A DNA stretch of 5,582 nt from Candidatus Jacksonbacteria bacterium (GTDB lineage Bacteria; Patescibacteriota; Patescibacteriia; UBA9629; GWA2-43-13), in NCBI GenBank assembly GCA_018698735.1, contig JABIPD010000032.1, forward strand, positions 1 through 5,582, given 5' to 3'. Positions within the stretch are counted from its first letter, which is position 1, and every line of letters starts with the position of its first letter. The notes beneath the pieces are model-generated. The model ran no database searches. It had not been told where the DNA came from and worked only from the letters and a program-made list of their open reading frames with translations. Shown one piece after another: positions 1-5,582 of this stretch. A program made the translations under genes and the position numbers.

Positions 1-1069
1 AGGAACTCGATTGCGCGCCAGAATCTACCCGTGCTTCTACTTTTATCCTATCTTCTTCTTTTACATCGTACACGTACACGGTCTCTATTGTTTTTAAAAC
101 CTGTTTTTCTTCTTTCTCTTCTTTTTTCTTTGGTTGGTGCTCTGCAAACAACTCTTTCGAAATCCGAATCCCCTGGCTTGCGTCTTCTACTTCGAGTCCT
201 CGAACTCTTCGTAGTCTATCTTTAAGGCCAGCTCTATTTGCTATCTGAATAGAAAGCCCCGGGCGAGCGTTTACTTCTAACACCACCGGGCCTTTATCTT
301 TTGCCAGCACAATATCTACCCCCAGGTACCCAAGTTTGCTTGCTTTTTGTGCACGGATAGAAAGCTCTAAAATATCGTCCCAATTTGGGATTTTAAATCC
401 TTCGATAACCTTTTTATCGCCAGGGAGCGTAATATATTTATCGTACTGAATAGCGTGTGTTGTTTTGCCGGTTGCAATATCTATACCTAACCCAATACCT
501 CCGGTATGCAAATTTGCTTTCCCCTGAGAATCTTTTGTTGGCAGGCGAAGCATTGCCATTATAGGAACCATATTATACACCACCACCCGAATATCTGGCA
601 CACCTTTATAGGCTATAGCTTTAAATAACGGGTCGTTGGAAAGCCGTTCTTCTATATAGGCTACGTCTGGGGTGTTGGAAAGCGAAAACTGGCCGTCGAG
701 AATATCTTGGATATGAGCTTTTATTCGTACCAAGCCAACAGGATCGCCATTCGAGTTTATCCATTCACCGTTTTTGTCACGGGCGTAGGTAATTAAAATC
801 CCTTCACCACCAAATCCCCTATTTGGTTTTACCACAAAACTATCCGGCAGTTTGGTAAAATCGACGGCATCTAAATCTTTCTTTGTTGCAATAATCGTAT
901 ACACTTTTGCTGTTGGAATATCTGCCTCTTCGAGATGTTTTTTTGTAAGCAATTTGCTATCTGCAATATAGACTGCCTTTTTTTTATTATGAGGTCGCAA
1001 AAACTCAATATTCCGGGAATTCATTCCCAGCATAACTTGTCGTGCTTTTGCAAAATCGAGAATTTTCAT
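1..1069 (-). CDS. RimK-related ATP-grasp ligase fused to retropepsin-like (RimB-type) protease domain, 3' end cut by window
   Basis: This reading frame is open from an ATG at 1069 to the window edge (356 residues seen, no stop). It matches what I know of the alpha-L-glutamate-ligase-related ATP-grasp family, which uses ATP to form amide bonds between an acyl phosphate and an amino group. Visible motifs are GMNSRN (15-20), DSKLLTKKHLEEADIP (37-52), the nucleotide-binding KPNRGFGGEGI (81-91), YIEE (138-141), DIRVVVYN (159-166), NLHTGGIGLGID (186-197), and the Mg/ATP-binding GVDIV (250-254) with LEVNARPGLSIQIANRAG (264-281; E265 and N267 expected metal ligands). After a Lys/Glu-rich linker (about 311-323) the chain continues into VYVYDVKEEDRIKVEARVDSGAQSSS-like sequence; DSGA (349-352) is the catalytic Asp motif of the RimK-associated retropepsin-like proteases (PF05618). 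The start lies 9 nt after the upstream 7TM gene with only a purine-rich GAAGAA as ribosome site, suggesting translational coupling. The ligase call is firm; the protease call rests on about 30 residues. Substrate unknown. Confidence 0.9.
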   Translation of the reverse strand, partial: MKILDFAKARQVMLGMNSRNIEFLRPHNKKKAVYIADSKLLTKKHLEEADIPTAKVYTIIATKKDLDAVDFTKLPDSFVVKPNRGFGGEGILITYARDKNGEWINSNGDPVGLVRIKAHIQDILDGQFSLSNTPDVAYIEERLSNDPLFKAIAYKGVPDIRVVVYNMVPIMAMLRLPTKDSQGKANLHTGGIGLGIDIATGKTTHAIQYDKYITLPGDKKVIEGFKIPNWDDILELSIRAQKASKLGYLGVDIVLAKDKGPVVLEVNARPGLSIQIANRAGLKDRLRRVRGLEVEDASQGIRISKELFAEHQPKKKEEKEEKQVLKTIETVYVYDVKEEDRIKVEARVDSGAQSSS

Positions 1070-1078
1070 ACATTTATT

Positions 1079-2731
1079 CTATTCTTCGCGGTCTTCTCTT
1101 TCTTTTTTAGGAATAGCTTTTGGAGAAGCCAGTGTAGAAATAACCTCTCTAAATCTGTAATACTCTAGTAATCTGAGGCCATGCCATTTACCAAGAAGTA
1201 CATTAATAAAAATTGTCGTTAAAACAATTTCTGGATAGCTTAATATAAGATCTCTTAAGAATGACCATTCAATAATATAATACCCAACAACAGAAATTGC
1301 GATGGTCTCTAACGTAATAACAAACGCATGTTTGGTACCTTCTTCCATTTGAACTTTTACAAATTCCTCAACCAGCACAATCAAAATTAAAATCGGGAAA
1401 ATAGACACCACCAACAAATTCAAAGTCGGCATGAAGGTGCTTACAAACAACAGAATAAGCGCCGCAAAACTTACAGTAGTAAGCACAATAGCTACACGCG
1501 GCAAATACATAAGCCGTAATTTTTTAAACTGAATCCTCATTACGGTTCCGACAGCAAGAATAACAGCCAGCGTAATAAGCCCTTCGTATAAACCAGTAGT
1601 AGCGAGCGTAATTGCCAAAATGGTTGGAATATAGATACCAAATGTTTTAATACCAATAAACTGACGAGAAAACGCCATTAAGGTCGCGATAATCGGCAGG
1701 ATAAGGATAAGAAATACCGTATCTACAGATACGCCACGATTCACCAGCGAATTAATAAACACCGAAAGAAAATTCCATGGCGTTAAATGGCTGACATCTC
1801 TCCTGGAGTGAATTCCAAGAATACGGAATTTCTCCCCACTTCTTTGTACATTTTCTATAACAGCATCGTTCTTTGTATCTCTCACTATTTGGTGGATAAG
1901 ATTCGAAGGCGCAAGCAACACATATTGCGGGGTTAATAAATCGTATACTGGCTGAGCCAGCAATGCGACAATATTCGATTGGCTTTCATCTATAATAACA
2001 ACTCCTTTTTTAGAAAAATCTCCTAAACTTTTTGCCGTCTGCCCAAACCGCTGAAGTGCGTTAATGCCGGTTGTTCCTTTTGTCCAAACAATTAAAGCCT
2101 TCGAGCGTTTAATTTCCGAAGCTCTTTCTAGCATTTGGTTAGCGAGATTATTTTCTGCTACAAAATCTGAGCCTTCGTTTGGCACTACTAATTGATACAC
2201 CAAAAAATCGCTTTTCTGAGAAAAAGAAACAAACGACAATAGCTCTTCCTGAGGGATGTCGTCGGAATGAATAAGGAAAATTGCCTCCTCCATTATGCTT
2301 ACTTTTACTTGTGCGGTGTCTTGAGTATTTAAATCGAGGTCGTTAATAAAAAGTGTTACTGTGTAGTCGCCGGTTTTTTTATAGCTATGTGCCGCAGTTT
2401 TTCCGAAGGCTCTGTTTTCGTCTCCAAAATCCCAGACATATTCTAAATTCTCGCGCCGTACTGGCACGGTGGAGTTTTCAGCAGAAAAATACACCTCAGA
2501 ATTTACGAGCTCTACACGAGTGCCTCCAGCATCTACCTCTATAGGAAGAATAATTTGGCCTAATACTTCGCCTTCTTCATCTATAATATCTCCTTCTTCT
2601 GTAACCGTGGTGTTTTCTGGATATTCAGCTCCGTCTATAAAAACCGGCTCCTGAGCAAAAACAGCCGCTGGAAACGGCATTATCAATACAAAAATAAACG
2701 CAAATAGAAAGCATTTTTTGAATACGGACAT
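1079..2731 (-). CDS. PKD-domain protein with C-terminal seven-helix membrane domain (7TM-transglutaminase type)
   Basis: This is a 550-residue membrane protein, counted from the ATG at 2731. That start puts a textbook signal peptide at the N-terminus (MSVFKK, hydrophobic 8-23, cleavage probably after VFA, 24-26). A longer frame from TTG at 2788 would bury it. A PKD-like beta domain follows at about 62-147, with WDFGDE (100-105), HSY (115-117) and GDYTVTL (121-127). Residues about 149-310 alternate beta and alpha segments (IFLIHSDD, ALIVWTKG, KGVVIIDES, YVLLAP) and have no family I can name. Seven hydrophobic helices follow at about 335-353, 363-379, 382-398, 412-432, 436-455, 468-486 and 498-514. 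FSRQFIGIKTFGIYIP (354-369) and LPRVAIVLT (410-418) resemble the 7TM domain usually fused to an inactive transglutaminase (PF14402). The tail is charged (KKEREDREE). The soluble domains should lie outside the membrane. The gene sits 9 nt before the ATP-grasp/protease gene, so it is probably the membrane partner of that enzyme. No transglutaminase domain is evident. Confidence 0.88.
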   Translation of the reverse strand: MSVFKKCFLFAFIFVLIMPFPAAVFAQEPVFIDGAEYPENTTVTEEGDIIDEEGEVLGQIILPIEVDAGGTRVELVNSEVYFSAENSTVPVRRENLEYVWDFGDENRAFGKTAAHSYKKTGDYTVTLFINDLDLNTQDTAQVKVSIMEEAIFLIHSDDIPQEELLSFVSFSQKSDFLVYQLVVPNEGSDFVAENNLANQMLERASEIKRSKALIVWTKGTTGINALQRFGQTAKSLGDFSKKGVVIIDESQSNIVALLAQPVYDLLTPQYVLLAPSNLIHQIVRDTKNDAVIENVQRSGEKFRILGIHSRRDVSHLTPWNFLSVFINSLVNRGVSVDTVFLILILPIIATLMAFSRQFIGIKTFGIYIPTILAITLATTGLYEGLITLAVILAVGTVMRIQFKKLRLMYLPRVAIVLTTVSFAALILLFVSTFMPTLNLLVVSIFPILILIVLVEEFVKVQMEEGTKHAFVITLETIAISVVGYYIIEWSFLRDLILSYPEIVLTTIFINVLLGKWHGLRLLEYYRFREVISTLASPKAIPKKEREDREE

Positions 2732-2822
2732 ATAAAATAAGTTATATACTAGCCCATATATTGTGGCATAAAGGGGGTGGAAAATCAATCAACTTTCCAC
2801 AGCCATAATTTGACAAAGAGAA
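2732..2822 (-). promoter_or_regulatory. Probable promoter region of the 7TM / ATP-grasp operon
   Basis: This short AT-rich stretch lies between the terminator-like hairpin of the upstream gene and the 7TM gene start, so a promoter is expected here. The minus strand holds TATATAAC (2743-2750) and TATATG (2756-2761) as possible -10 elements. I could not pair either with a convincing -35 at normal spacing. No Shine-Dalgarno sequence precedes the ATG at 2731, so the message may be nearly leaderless or use an atypical ribosome signal. The region also holds the inverted repeat at 2777-2800. Confidence 0.3.
2777..2800. repeat. Perfect 7-bp inverted repeat (GTGGAAA/TTTCCAC)
   Basis: GTGGAAA (2777-2783) and TTTCCAC (2794-2800) are exact reverse complements separated by 10 nt. 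The repeat lies 46 to 69 nt upstream of the 7TM gene start. It could be an operator for a dimeric regulator or a hairpin in the leader. A terminator is unlikely because no T-run follows on either strand. The repeat itself is certain; its function is not. Confidence 0.5.
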
Positions 2823-2859
2823 AGCCGCCTGTTTACGTTTTGCAACGTTAACGGCGGCT
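2823..2859 (-). terminator. Terminator-like hairpin downstream of the secreted-protein gene
   Basis: AGCCGCC (2823-2829) pairs with GGCGGCT (2853-2859). After one bulged T and a T-T mismatch the stem extends through GTT/AAC and ACGTT/AACGT, leaving a very small loop. On the minus strand the stem is followed by the T-rich TTTCTCTTTGTC (down to about 2811), which fits an intrinsic terminator for the gene ending at 2915. The T-tract is interrupted by C and G, so efficiency may be modest. It would also insulate the 7TM operon from read-through. Confidence 0.65.
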
Positions 2860-2875
2860 AAAAGGGTTTCGTGTT

Positions 2876-2893
2876 GACGGCGATAGTGCCGTT
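2876..2893 (-). other. Short hairpin in 3' flank (ACGGC/GCCGT)
   Basis: ACGGC (2877-2881) pairs with GCCGT (2888-2892) around the 6-nt loop GATAGT, with a possible extra G-T pair at 2876/2893. It lies between the stop-overlapping hairpin and the terminator-like hairpin. It has no T-run of its own. It may protect the 3' end of the mRNA or be incidental. Confidence 0.35.
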
Positions 2894-2894
2894 C

Positions 2895-2915
2895 GAGCTG
2901 GGGTTGGCTCAGCTC
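2895..2915 (-). other. Hairpin at the stop codon of the secreted-protein gene
   Basis: GAGCTG (2895-2900) pairs with CAGCTC (2910-2915), with possible inner G-T and G-C pairs. On the minus strand it begins at the last base of the TAG stop codon (2917-2915). It is the first of three consecutive stem-loops after this gene. Its function is unknown. Confidence 0.35.
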
Positions 2916-3958
2916 TATTCGTTCTGGCGATCAAGCCCTGATTGCACCACAGCGAGCGCAAGCTCGAGAATGATATCTCCTCTGGGACAGTAGGCATCGC
3001 TCATGGAGTAGAACGAAGGTTGCGCGGGATACAGGTCTATATCCTTTCTCATGATCTCCTCGGCTGCAAACCGAAAGTCAAGCTCTATGAGAGTAGCCAA
3101 CCTCATATGAACGCTGACAACCTGTGTCCGGTGGTAAGGTCCCCATGTGTACTCGTAATACCGAAAGACCCTCACAAGACCAGTGGAGCATCCAATGTTC
3201 TTGTTGATTGTTGAGTTCCTGTCAAGAGGGTACAGATGCCGGTTCGCCGTTCCTGGCTCAGGACGTGGATCTATTGTCTCAACGACCAACGAAAAATCGC
3301 TACGCTCGGGAAGCCTCCCAGTATCAAAGATGCCACCAGTGAGTTCATAGAGCGGAGGGAGTTCATTGTATTCAACAGGGCCGCTTCTTACTTCATTAAG
3401 AAGCGTCTGGAGCTCTCCAATGGCGACAAGAGAGACGAGCTGGAGCTCGACTTCCTTAAACTGCATCCGTACCCAAGGGTCGATGGACCGAATGTCGTTC
3501 ATCCACGACACCTCTAGAACTCGGGATCTCTCCTGCCAGTTGTCTTCTACATTAACAGAATAGACGAGCAGGCCTGCACCTTCCTCTCTCTTCCCGATGA
3601 AGGAAACCGTACGCTCAAAAACGTACTCTTCGCTGGCGCTGACCCGAAGCGTTAGCCTTCTGAGCCGGCGCATATCTCCACCGGAAAGAAACTCCGTCTG
3701 AAATTCGACAGTTGCTTCGACCGTATCGCCAGCTTCGTTCTGGAACACCACGGAAGGGGTGTTATACGGGTCGAGCGACGGAATCAGATCGAGGTGAGCC
3801 GTAAAGCCCCTTACCACTCCTTCTGAATCGACTCCGTTGAGGAACGCGGTGTGAAACCAGTTGTCTTGATCTGAGTTGACGGCCGGACTGGTAGCGTACG
3901 CCGATCCGACTGCGAGAACGACTATTGTCGCGGCGACGAGAAACCTGCGAAAGAACAT
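2915..3958 (-). CDS. Secreted protein of unknown function, compositional outlier
   Basis: I do not recognise this 347-residue protein. It has a clear signal peptide: positively charged MFFRR, a hydrophobic core at 6-19, and a likely cleavage site after AYA (20-22). The rest has no other membrane segment, so it should be exported. The mature part looks mostly beta-rich (for example EATVEFQTEF at 81-90 and RRLTLRVSAS at 100-109). Only two cysteines are visible, C257 (NIGCSTG) and C324 (DAYCPRG), possibly a disulfide pair. No lipobox, LPXTG or catalytic motif was seen. The ATG at 3958 is supported by GGAG six bases upstream, the best ribosome site in the window. The gene stands alone, bounded by terminators on both sides. 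GC is clearly higher than in the neighbours (hand counts: 32/60 at 3241-3300 and 36/60 at 3721-3780, against 24/60 at 601-660 and 22/60 at 4561-4620), which suggests a different origin. That it codes is well supported; its function is open. Confidence 0.82.
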   Translation of the reverse strand: MFFRRFLVAATIVVLAVGSAYATSPAVNSDQDNWFHTAFLNGVDSEGVVRGFTAHLDLIPSLDPYNTPSVVFQNEAGDTVEATVEFQTEFLSGGDMRRLRRLTLRVSASEEYVFERTVSFIGKREEGAGLLVYSVNVEDNWQERSRVLEVSWMNDIRSIDPWVRMQFKEVELQLVSLVAIGELQTLLNEVRSGPVEYNELPPLYELTGGIFDTGRLPERSDFSLVVETIDPRPEPGTANRHLYPLDRNSTINKNIGCSTGLVRVFRYYEYTWGPYHRTQVVSVHMRLATLIELDFRFAAEEIMRKDIDLYPAQPSFYSMSDAYCPRGDIILELALAVVQSGLDRQNE

Positions 3959-3964
3959 GCGTAT

Positions 3965-3968
3965 CTCC
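3965..3968 (-). promoter_or_regulatory. Shine-Dalgarno site (GGAG) of the secreted-protein gene
   Basis: On the minus strand GGAG is followed by six bases (ATACGC) and then the ATG at 3958. This is ideal spacing. The other starts in the window have only weak purine-rich sequence or none, so this site fixes the start of this gene and adds to its distinct character. Confidence 0.7.
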
Positions 3969-4021
3969 GTTCACGTACGATATGAGAGTTACGTAGCTAA
4001 AAAAACCTTCCCACAAACAAA

Positions 4022-4058
4022 CAAAAAAGTCAACGCTCTATAAACACTGACTTCTTTG
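4022..4058 (-). terminator. Intrinsic terminator of the glycosyltransferase / unknown-protein operon
   Basis: On the minus strand, CAAAGAAGTCA (4058-4048) can pair with TGACTTTTTTG (4032-4022), including one G-T pair. GTGTTT/GAGCGT-type wobble pairing continues inward to a loop of about 3 nt. The descending arm runs into TTTTTTG and then TTTGTTTG. The hairpin begins 11 nt past the TAG stop at 4072-4070. The stem is AU-rich and so weaker than a typical terminator, but its position and T-tract fit well. The TTGACT inside it resembles a -35 box, but no matching -10 was found. Confidence 0.6.
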
Positions 4059-4069
4059 CTTTGCCCTCA

Positions 4070-5116
4070 CTAGCTACTAATCATTTCCCATTGCTGGTCT
4101 ATTTCTTCTACAGTTAAAACTCCTTCCATTACTCCTCTAAATATCCTCTCTTTTGTTTTAATGTCCCATAACTCATCTGGCCCGCCAGATGCTTGTGTTC
4201 GTTTCCATTTATCAAAAATTCTTTTAACACCATCCAAAGGAACACTCACTAATACAATGTCATCAACCGGGTGATCACCACTTCTTCGAAATTGATTTTT
4301 TGTTCTATCAATTTGTTTTAATTTAGCAGTGCGCTTTGCTTGAGTTTGGTCAATGGTAAATTGAACTCCAAGCCGCTCGGCTTCTTCTCCTTCTCTCGCA
4401 GAAACTTCAACGCCTCGAGCTCGAGATTTTCTACGAATAATAAAATCTAGCTTTTGCTCTACATCTTGATACACATCTGCAGTTTCTACATCAAAATCTA
4501 CGCCATAATCGTATGTTAATTTCTTTAAAAAAATCTCAACCATCTTTTCTGCTATCAATCCAGGTTTTTCAACTCTTCTTTCTTTGTCTTGCTTAATAAT
4601 ATCGTACGTTGGCGCATTGTACCCCCTATCCATTTCATCTGCGATAATTTGCTGGTCTAAAAGATCTTGCAGCCTTCTTCTTGCTTCCTCTACTAAATAT
4701 TTTTTTCTCACAACCTTAGGGACAGAGCCTGCATCAAAAGAATAATCTATCCCCCAACTTCCATCTGTCATAATAGCGCCAAGAGAAACTGATTCACCGT
4801 CAACAACATACTCATCTCCCTGCTTCTCTACCCGCCTGGCTCCTTCTGGAGCCTTAATCTTGTCCACATTACGAAGATCACTTCGCAACTCATCCATTAT
4901 ATTCTGCTTTACTGCTTGCCAAAAAAACACCTGCTGCTGGGCGTCTAATGACAACTCTCTTCCGCCAGTAGCTTTATCCATGGCGGCAGCATACTCATCT
5001 TCCACTTCATCCCATTCTGCTTGGTCGAAATCTATTTCTTTTTTCTTTTTTAGCTCGGTAGATCTTTTTGCGATATCTCCAAATGCGTGTAATTTATTCT
5101 CTAAACCTCTTCTCAT
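4070..5116 (-). CDS. Uncharacterised protein with a possible PD-(D/E)xK nuclease-like C-terminal domain
   Basis: This 348-residue soluble protein is highly charged and has no signal peptide or membrane helix. I cannot name its family. The N-terminal half is mainly helical and charged (LKKKKEIDFDQAEWDEVEDE, 22-41). Residues about 186-300 show an alpha-beta-beta-beta-alpha-beta order: helix IAEKMVEIFLKKL (188-200), strands around DVEQKLDFIIRR (218-229) and LGVQFTIDQ (249-257), helix AKRTAKLKQID (260-270), and strand DDIVLVSVP (285-293). E190, D224 and Q252-x-T254 sit where a restriction-endonuclease-like fold carries its E, D and (E/Q)xK residues. The last Lys would be Thr, so the site may be degenerate or inactive. 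This is inference only. I chose the ATG at 5116, 5 nt after the upstream stop, with GGGAAG about 10 nt before it. A TTG at 5134 would add six residues and overlap the previous gene. It is co-transcribed with the glycosyltransferase gene and followed by a terminator hairpin. Confidence 0.85.
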   Translation of the reverse strand: MRRGLENKLHAFGDIAKRSTELKKKKEIDFDQAEWDEVEDEYAAAMDKATGGRELSLDAQQQVFFWQAVKQNIMDELRSDLRNVDKIKAPEGARRVEKQGDEYVVDGESVSLGAIMTDGSWGIDYSFDAGSVPKVVRKKYLVEEARRRLQDLLDQQIIADEMDRGYNAPTYDIIKQDKERRVEKPGLIAEKMVEIFLKKLTYDYGVDFDVETADVYQDVEQKLDFIIRRKSRARGVEVSAREGEEAERLGVQFTIDQTQAKRTAKLKQIDRTKNQFRRSGDHPVDDIVLVSVPLDGVKRIFDKWKRTQASGGPDELWDIKTKERIFRGVMEGVLTVEEIDQQWEMISS

Positions 5117-5121
5117 ATAAT

Positions 5122-5582
5122 TTAATCTTCCCAATAGGAAAGATGCTTAGCATCTGAATAATAATCATCGTCAAACGAATGAAAAATGCTTTCTATATGG
5201 CGTTTGGCAATGGTTGCGTAACCTGTTTTTTTAAACCTTCGGTTACTGGTTACAATATGCCCTTTGTTTATAATACCAAATTTTTTGCGTTTTACCTTTT
5301 TTGTAAGTCTGTAATCTTCTGCGTATAAATGCGCCTCGTTAAAGCCACCAAGCTCCTCAAACTTTCCGCGGTCGAACATCATAAACATTCCTGAGGCATA
5401 TGGAAGCATATACCGAGATAAATACTGTGCAACATTCCCCATCCCATAAAACACGTTATCTAAGGTGCCGCCGTCGCGAGCCCAAATATTGGTGGTAGCG
5501 CAATCGAGACGTTTGCGTTTCATCTTCTTTAACACATTCGAAATTAACGCTTTATTCTTTAGTTCTATATCGGCATCGAGAA
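5122..5582 (-). CDS. Glycosyltransferase family 2, C-terminal part (5' end beyond window)
   Basis: The frame is open to the window edge, and 152 residues are visible before the TAA stop at 5122. The fragment opens with LDADIEL, whose DAD fits the DxD motif that binds the metal and nucleotide-sugar phosphate in GT-A enzymes. A second hallmark block follows: SGMFMMFDRGKFEELGGF (63-80), then AEDYRL (87-92), where the ED pair normally supplies the catalytic base, and KKFGIINKG (99-107). A TSNRRFKKTG stretch (111-120) is also common in family 2 enzymes. The enzyme should transfer a sugar from an activated donor to a surface glycan, lipid or protein; the substrate cannot be read from this part. No membrane helix is seen in the visible tail. 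A GTG at 5535 is only an internal codon: coding, including the DxD motif, continues upstream of it. The next gene begins 5 nt after the stop. Confidence 0.9.
   Translation of the reverse strand, partial: LDADIELKNKALISNVLKKMKRKRLDCATTNIWARDGGTLDNVFYGMGNVAQYLSRYMLPYASGMFMMFDRGKFEELGGFNEAHLYAEDYRLTKKVKRKKFGIINKGHIVTSNRRFKKTGYATIAKRHIESIFHSFDDDYYSDAKHLSYWED

Noticed and set aside
31..225. Plus-strand Leu-rich open frame of 64 codons
   Set aside because: It is the complement of the Lys/Glu-rich linker and neighbouring sequence of the ATP-grasp gene; the Leu-rich look comes from CT-rich sequence opposite GAA/AAA codons.
2732..2788. Longer 7TM-protein start at TTG (2788)
   Set aside because: It would place 19 residues before a proper signal peptide and uses a rare start codon without a ribosome site; the ATG at 2731 is better.
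2792..2801. TTTCCACA-like sequence as a DnaA box
   Set aside because: It differs from the TTATCCACA consensus at two positions, occurs singly, and is explained by the inverted repeat; no origin features are nearby.
3762..4016. Minus-strand open frame overlapping the start of the secreted-protein gene
   Set aside because: It is out of frame with a gene that has a clear signal peptide and Shine-Dalgarno site, and its Arg/Ser-rich product looks like a frame shadow.
4028..4033. TTGACT as a -35 promoter box for the secreted-protein gene
   Set aside because: No -10-like hexamer lies 16-18 nt downstream, and the bases form part of the terminator hairpin of the previous operon.
1..5582. CRISPR array, tRNA, rRNA, insertion sequence or alternative genetic code
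   Set aside because: No regularly spaced repeats, tRNA-like cloverleaf, rRNA-like sequence or transposase motifs were seen, and all five genes translate without needing TGA as a sense codon.

Overview
The window carries five protein genes, all read from the minus strand, so transcription runs from high to low coordinates. Spacing is tight (5 and 9 nt gaps inside two gene pairs). Base composition is AT-rich except for one gene, Shine-Dalgarno signals are mostly weak, and the standard genetic code works throughout, with TAG used three times and TAA once as stop. Together with the PKD-7TM / ATP-grasp pair, this suggests an uncultivated Patescibacteria (CPR, Parcubacteria-like) genome. That assignment is inferred from gene style and is not proven.

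Region 5116-5582: the C-terminal part of a family 2 glycosyltransferase (cut by the window edge), followed 5 nt later by an uncharacterised 348-residue protein. Its C-terminal third looks like a degenerate restriction-endonuclease-like (PD-(D/E)xK) fold. The pair ends at a hairpin-plus-T-run terminator (4022-4058). Region 2823-3958: a stand-alone gene for an unrecognised secreted protein. It has a clear signal peptide, a good GGAG ribosome site, and clearly higher GC than everything around it, and three successive hairpins follow it, the last terminator-like. Region 1-2731: a two-gene operon of real interest. The first gene encodes a signal peptide, a PKD domain, an unassigned alpha/beta domain and seven C-terminal membrane helices of the '7TM-transglutaminase' type. 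The second encodes a RimK-related ATP-grasp ligase that runs through a charged linker into the start of a RimB/retropepsin-like aspartyl protease domain (DSGA motif); the window ends inside that domain.

In Proteobacteria the 7TM protein (fused to an inactive transglutaminase domain), the ATP-grasp ligase and the retropepsin-like 'ATP-dependent zinc protease' are typically separate neighbouring genes. Here ligase and protease appear fused into one polypeptide, and the transglutaminase domain appears to be replaced by PKD plus an unassigned domain. The simplest reading is a membrane-linked system that adds an amino acid or peptide to a target by an amide bond and can cut it again. The target is unknown.
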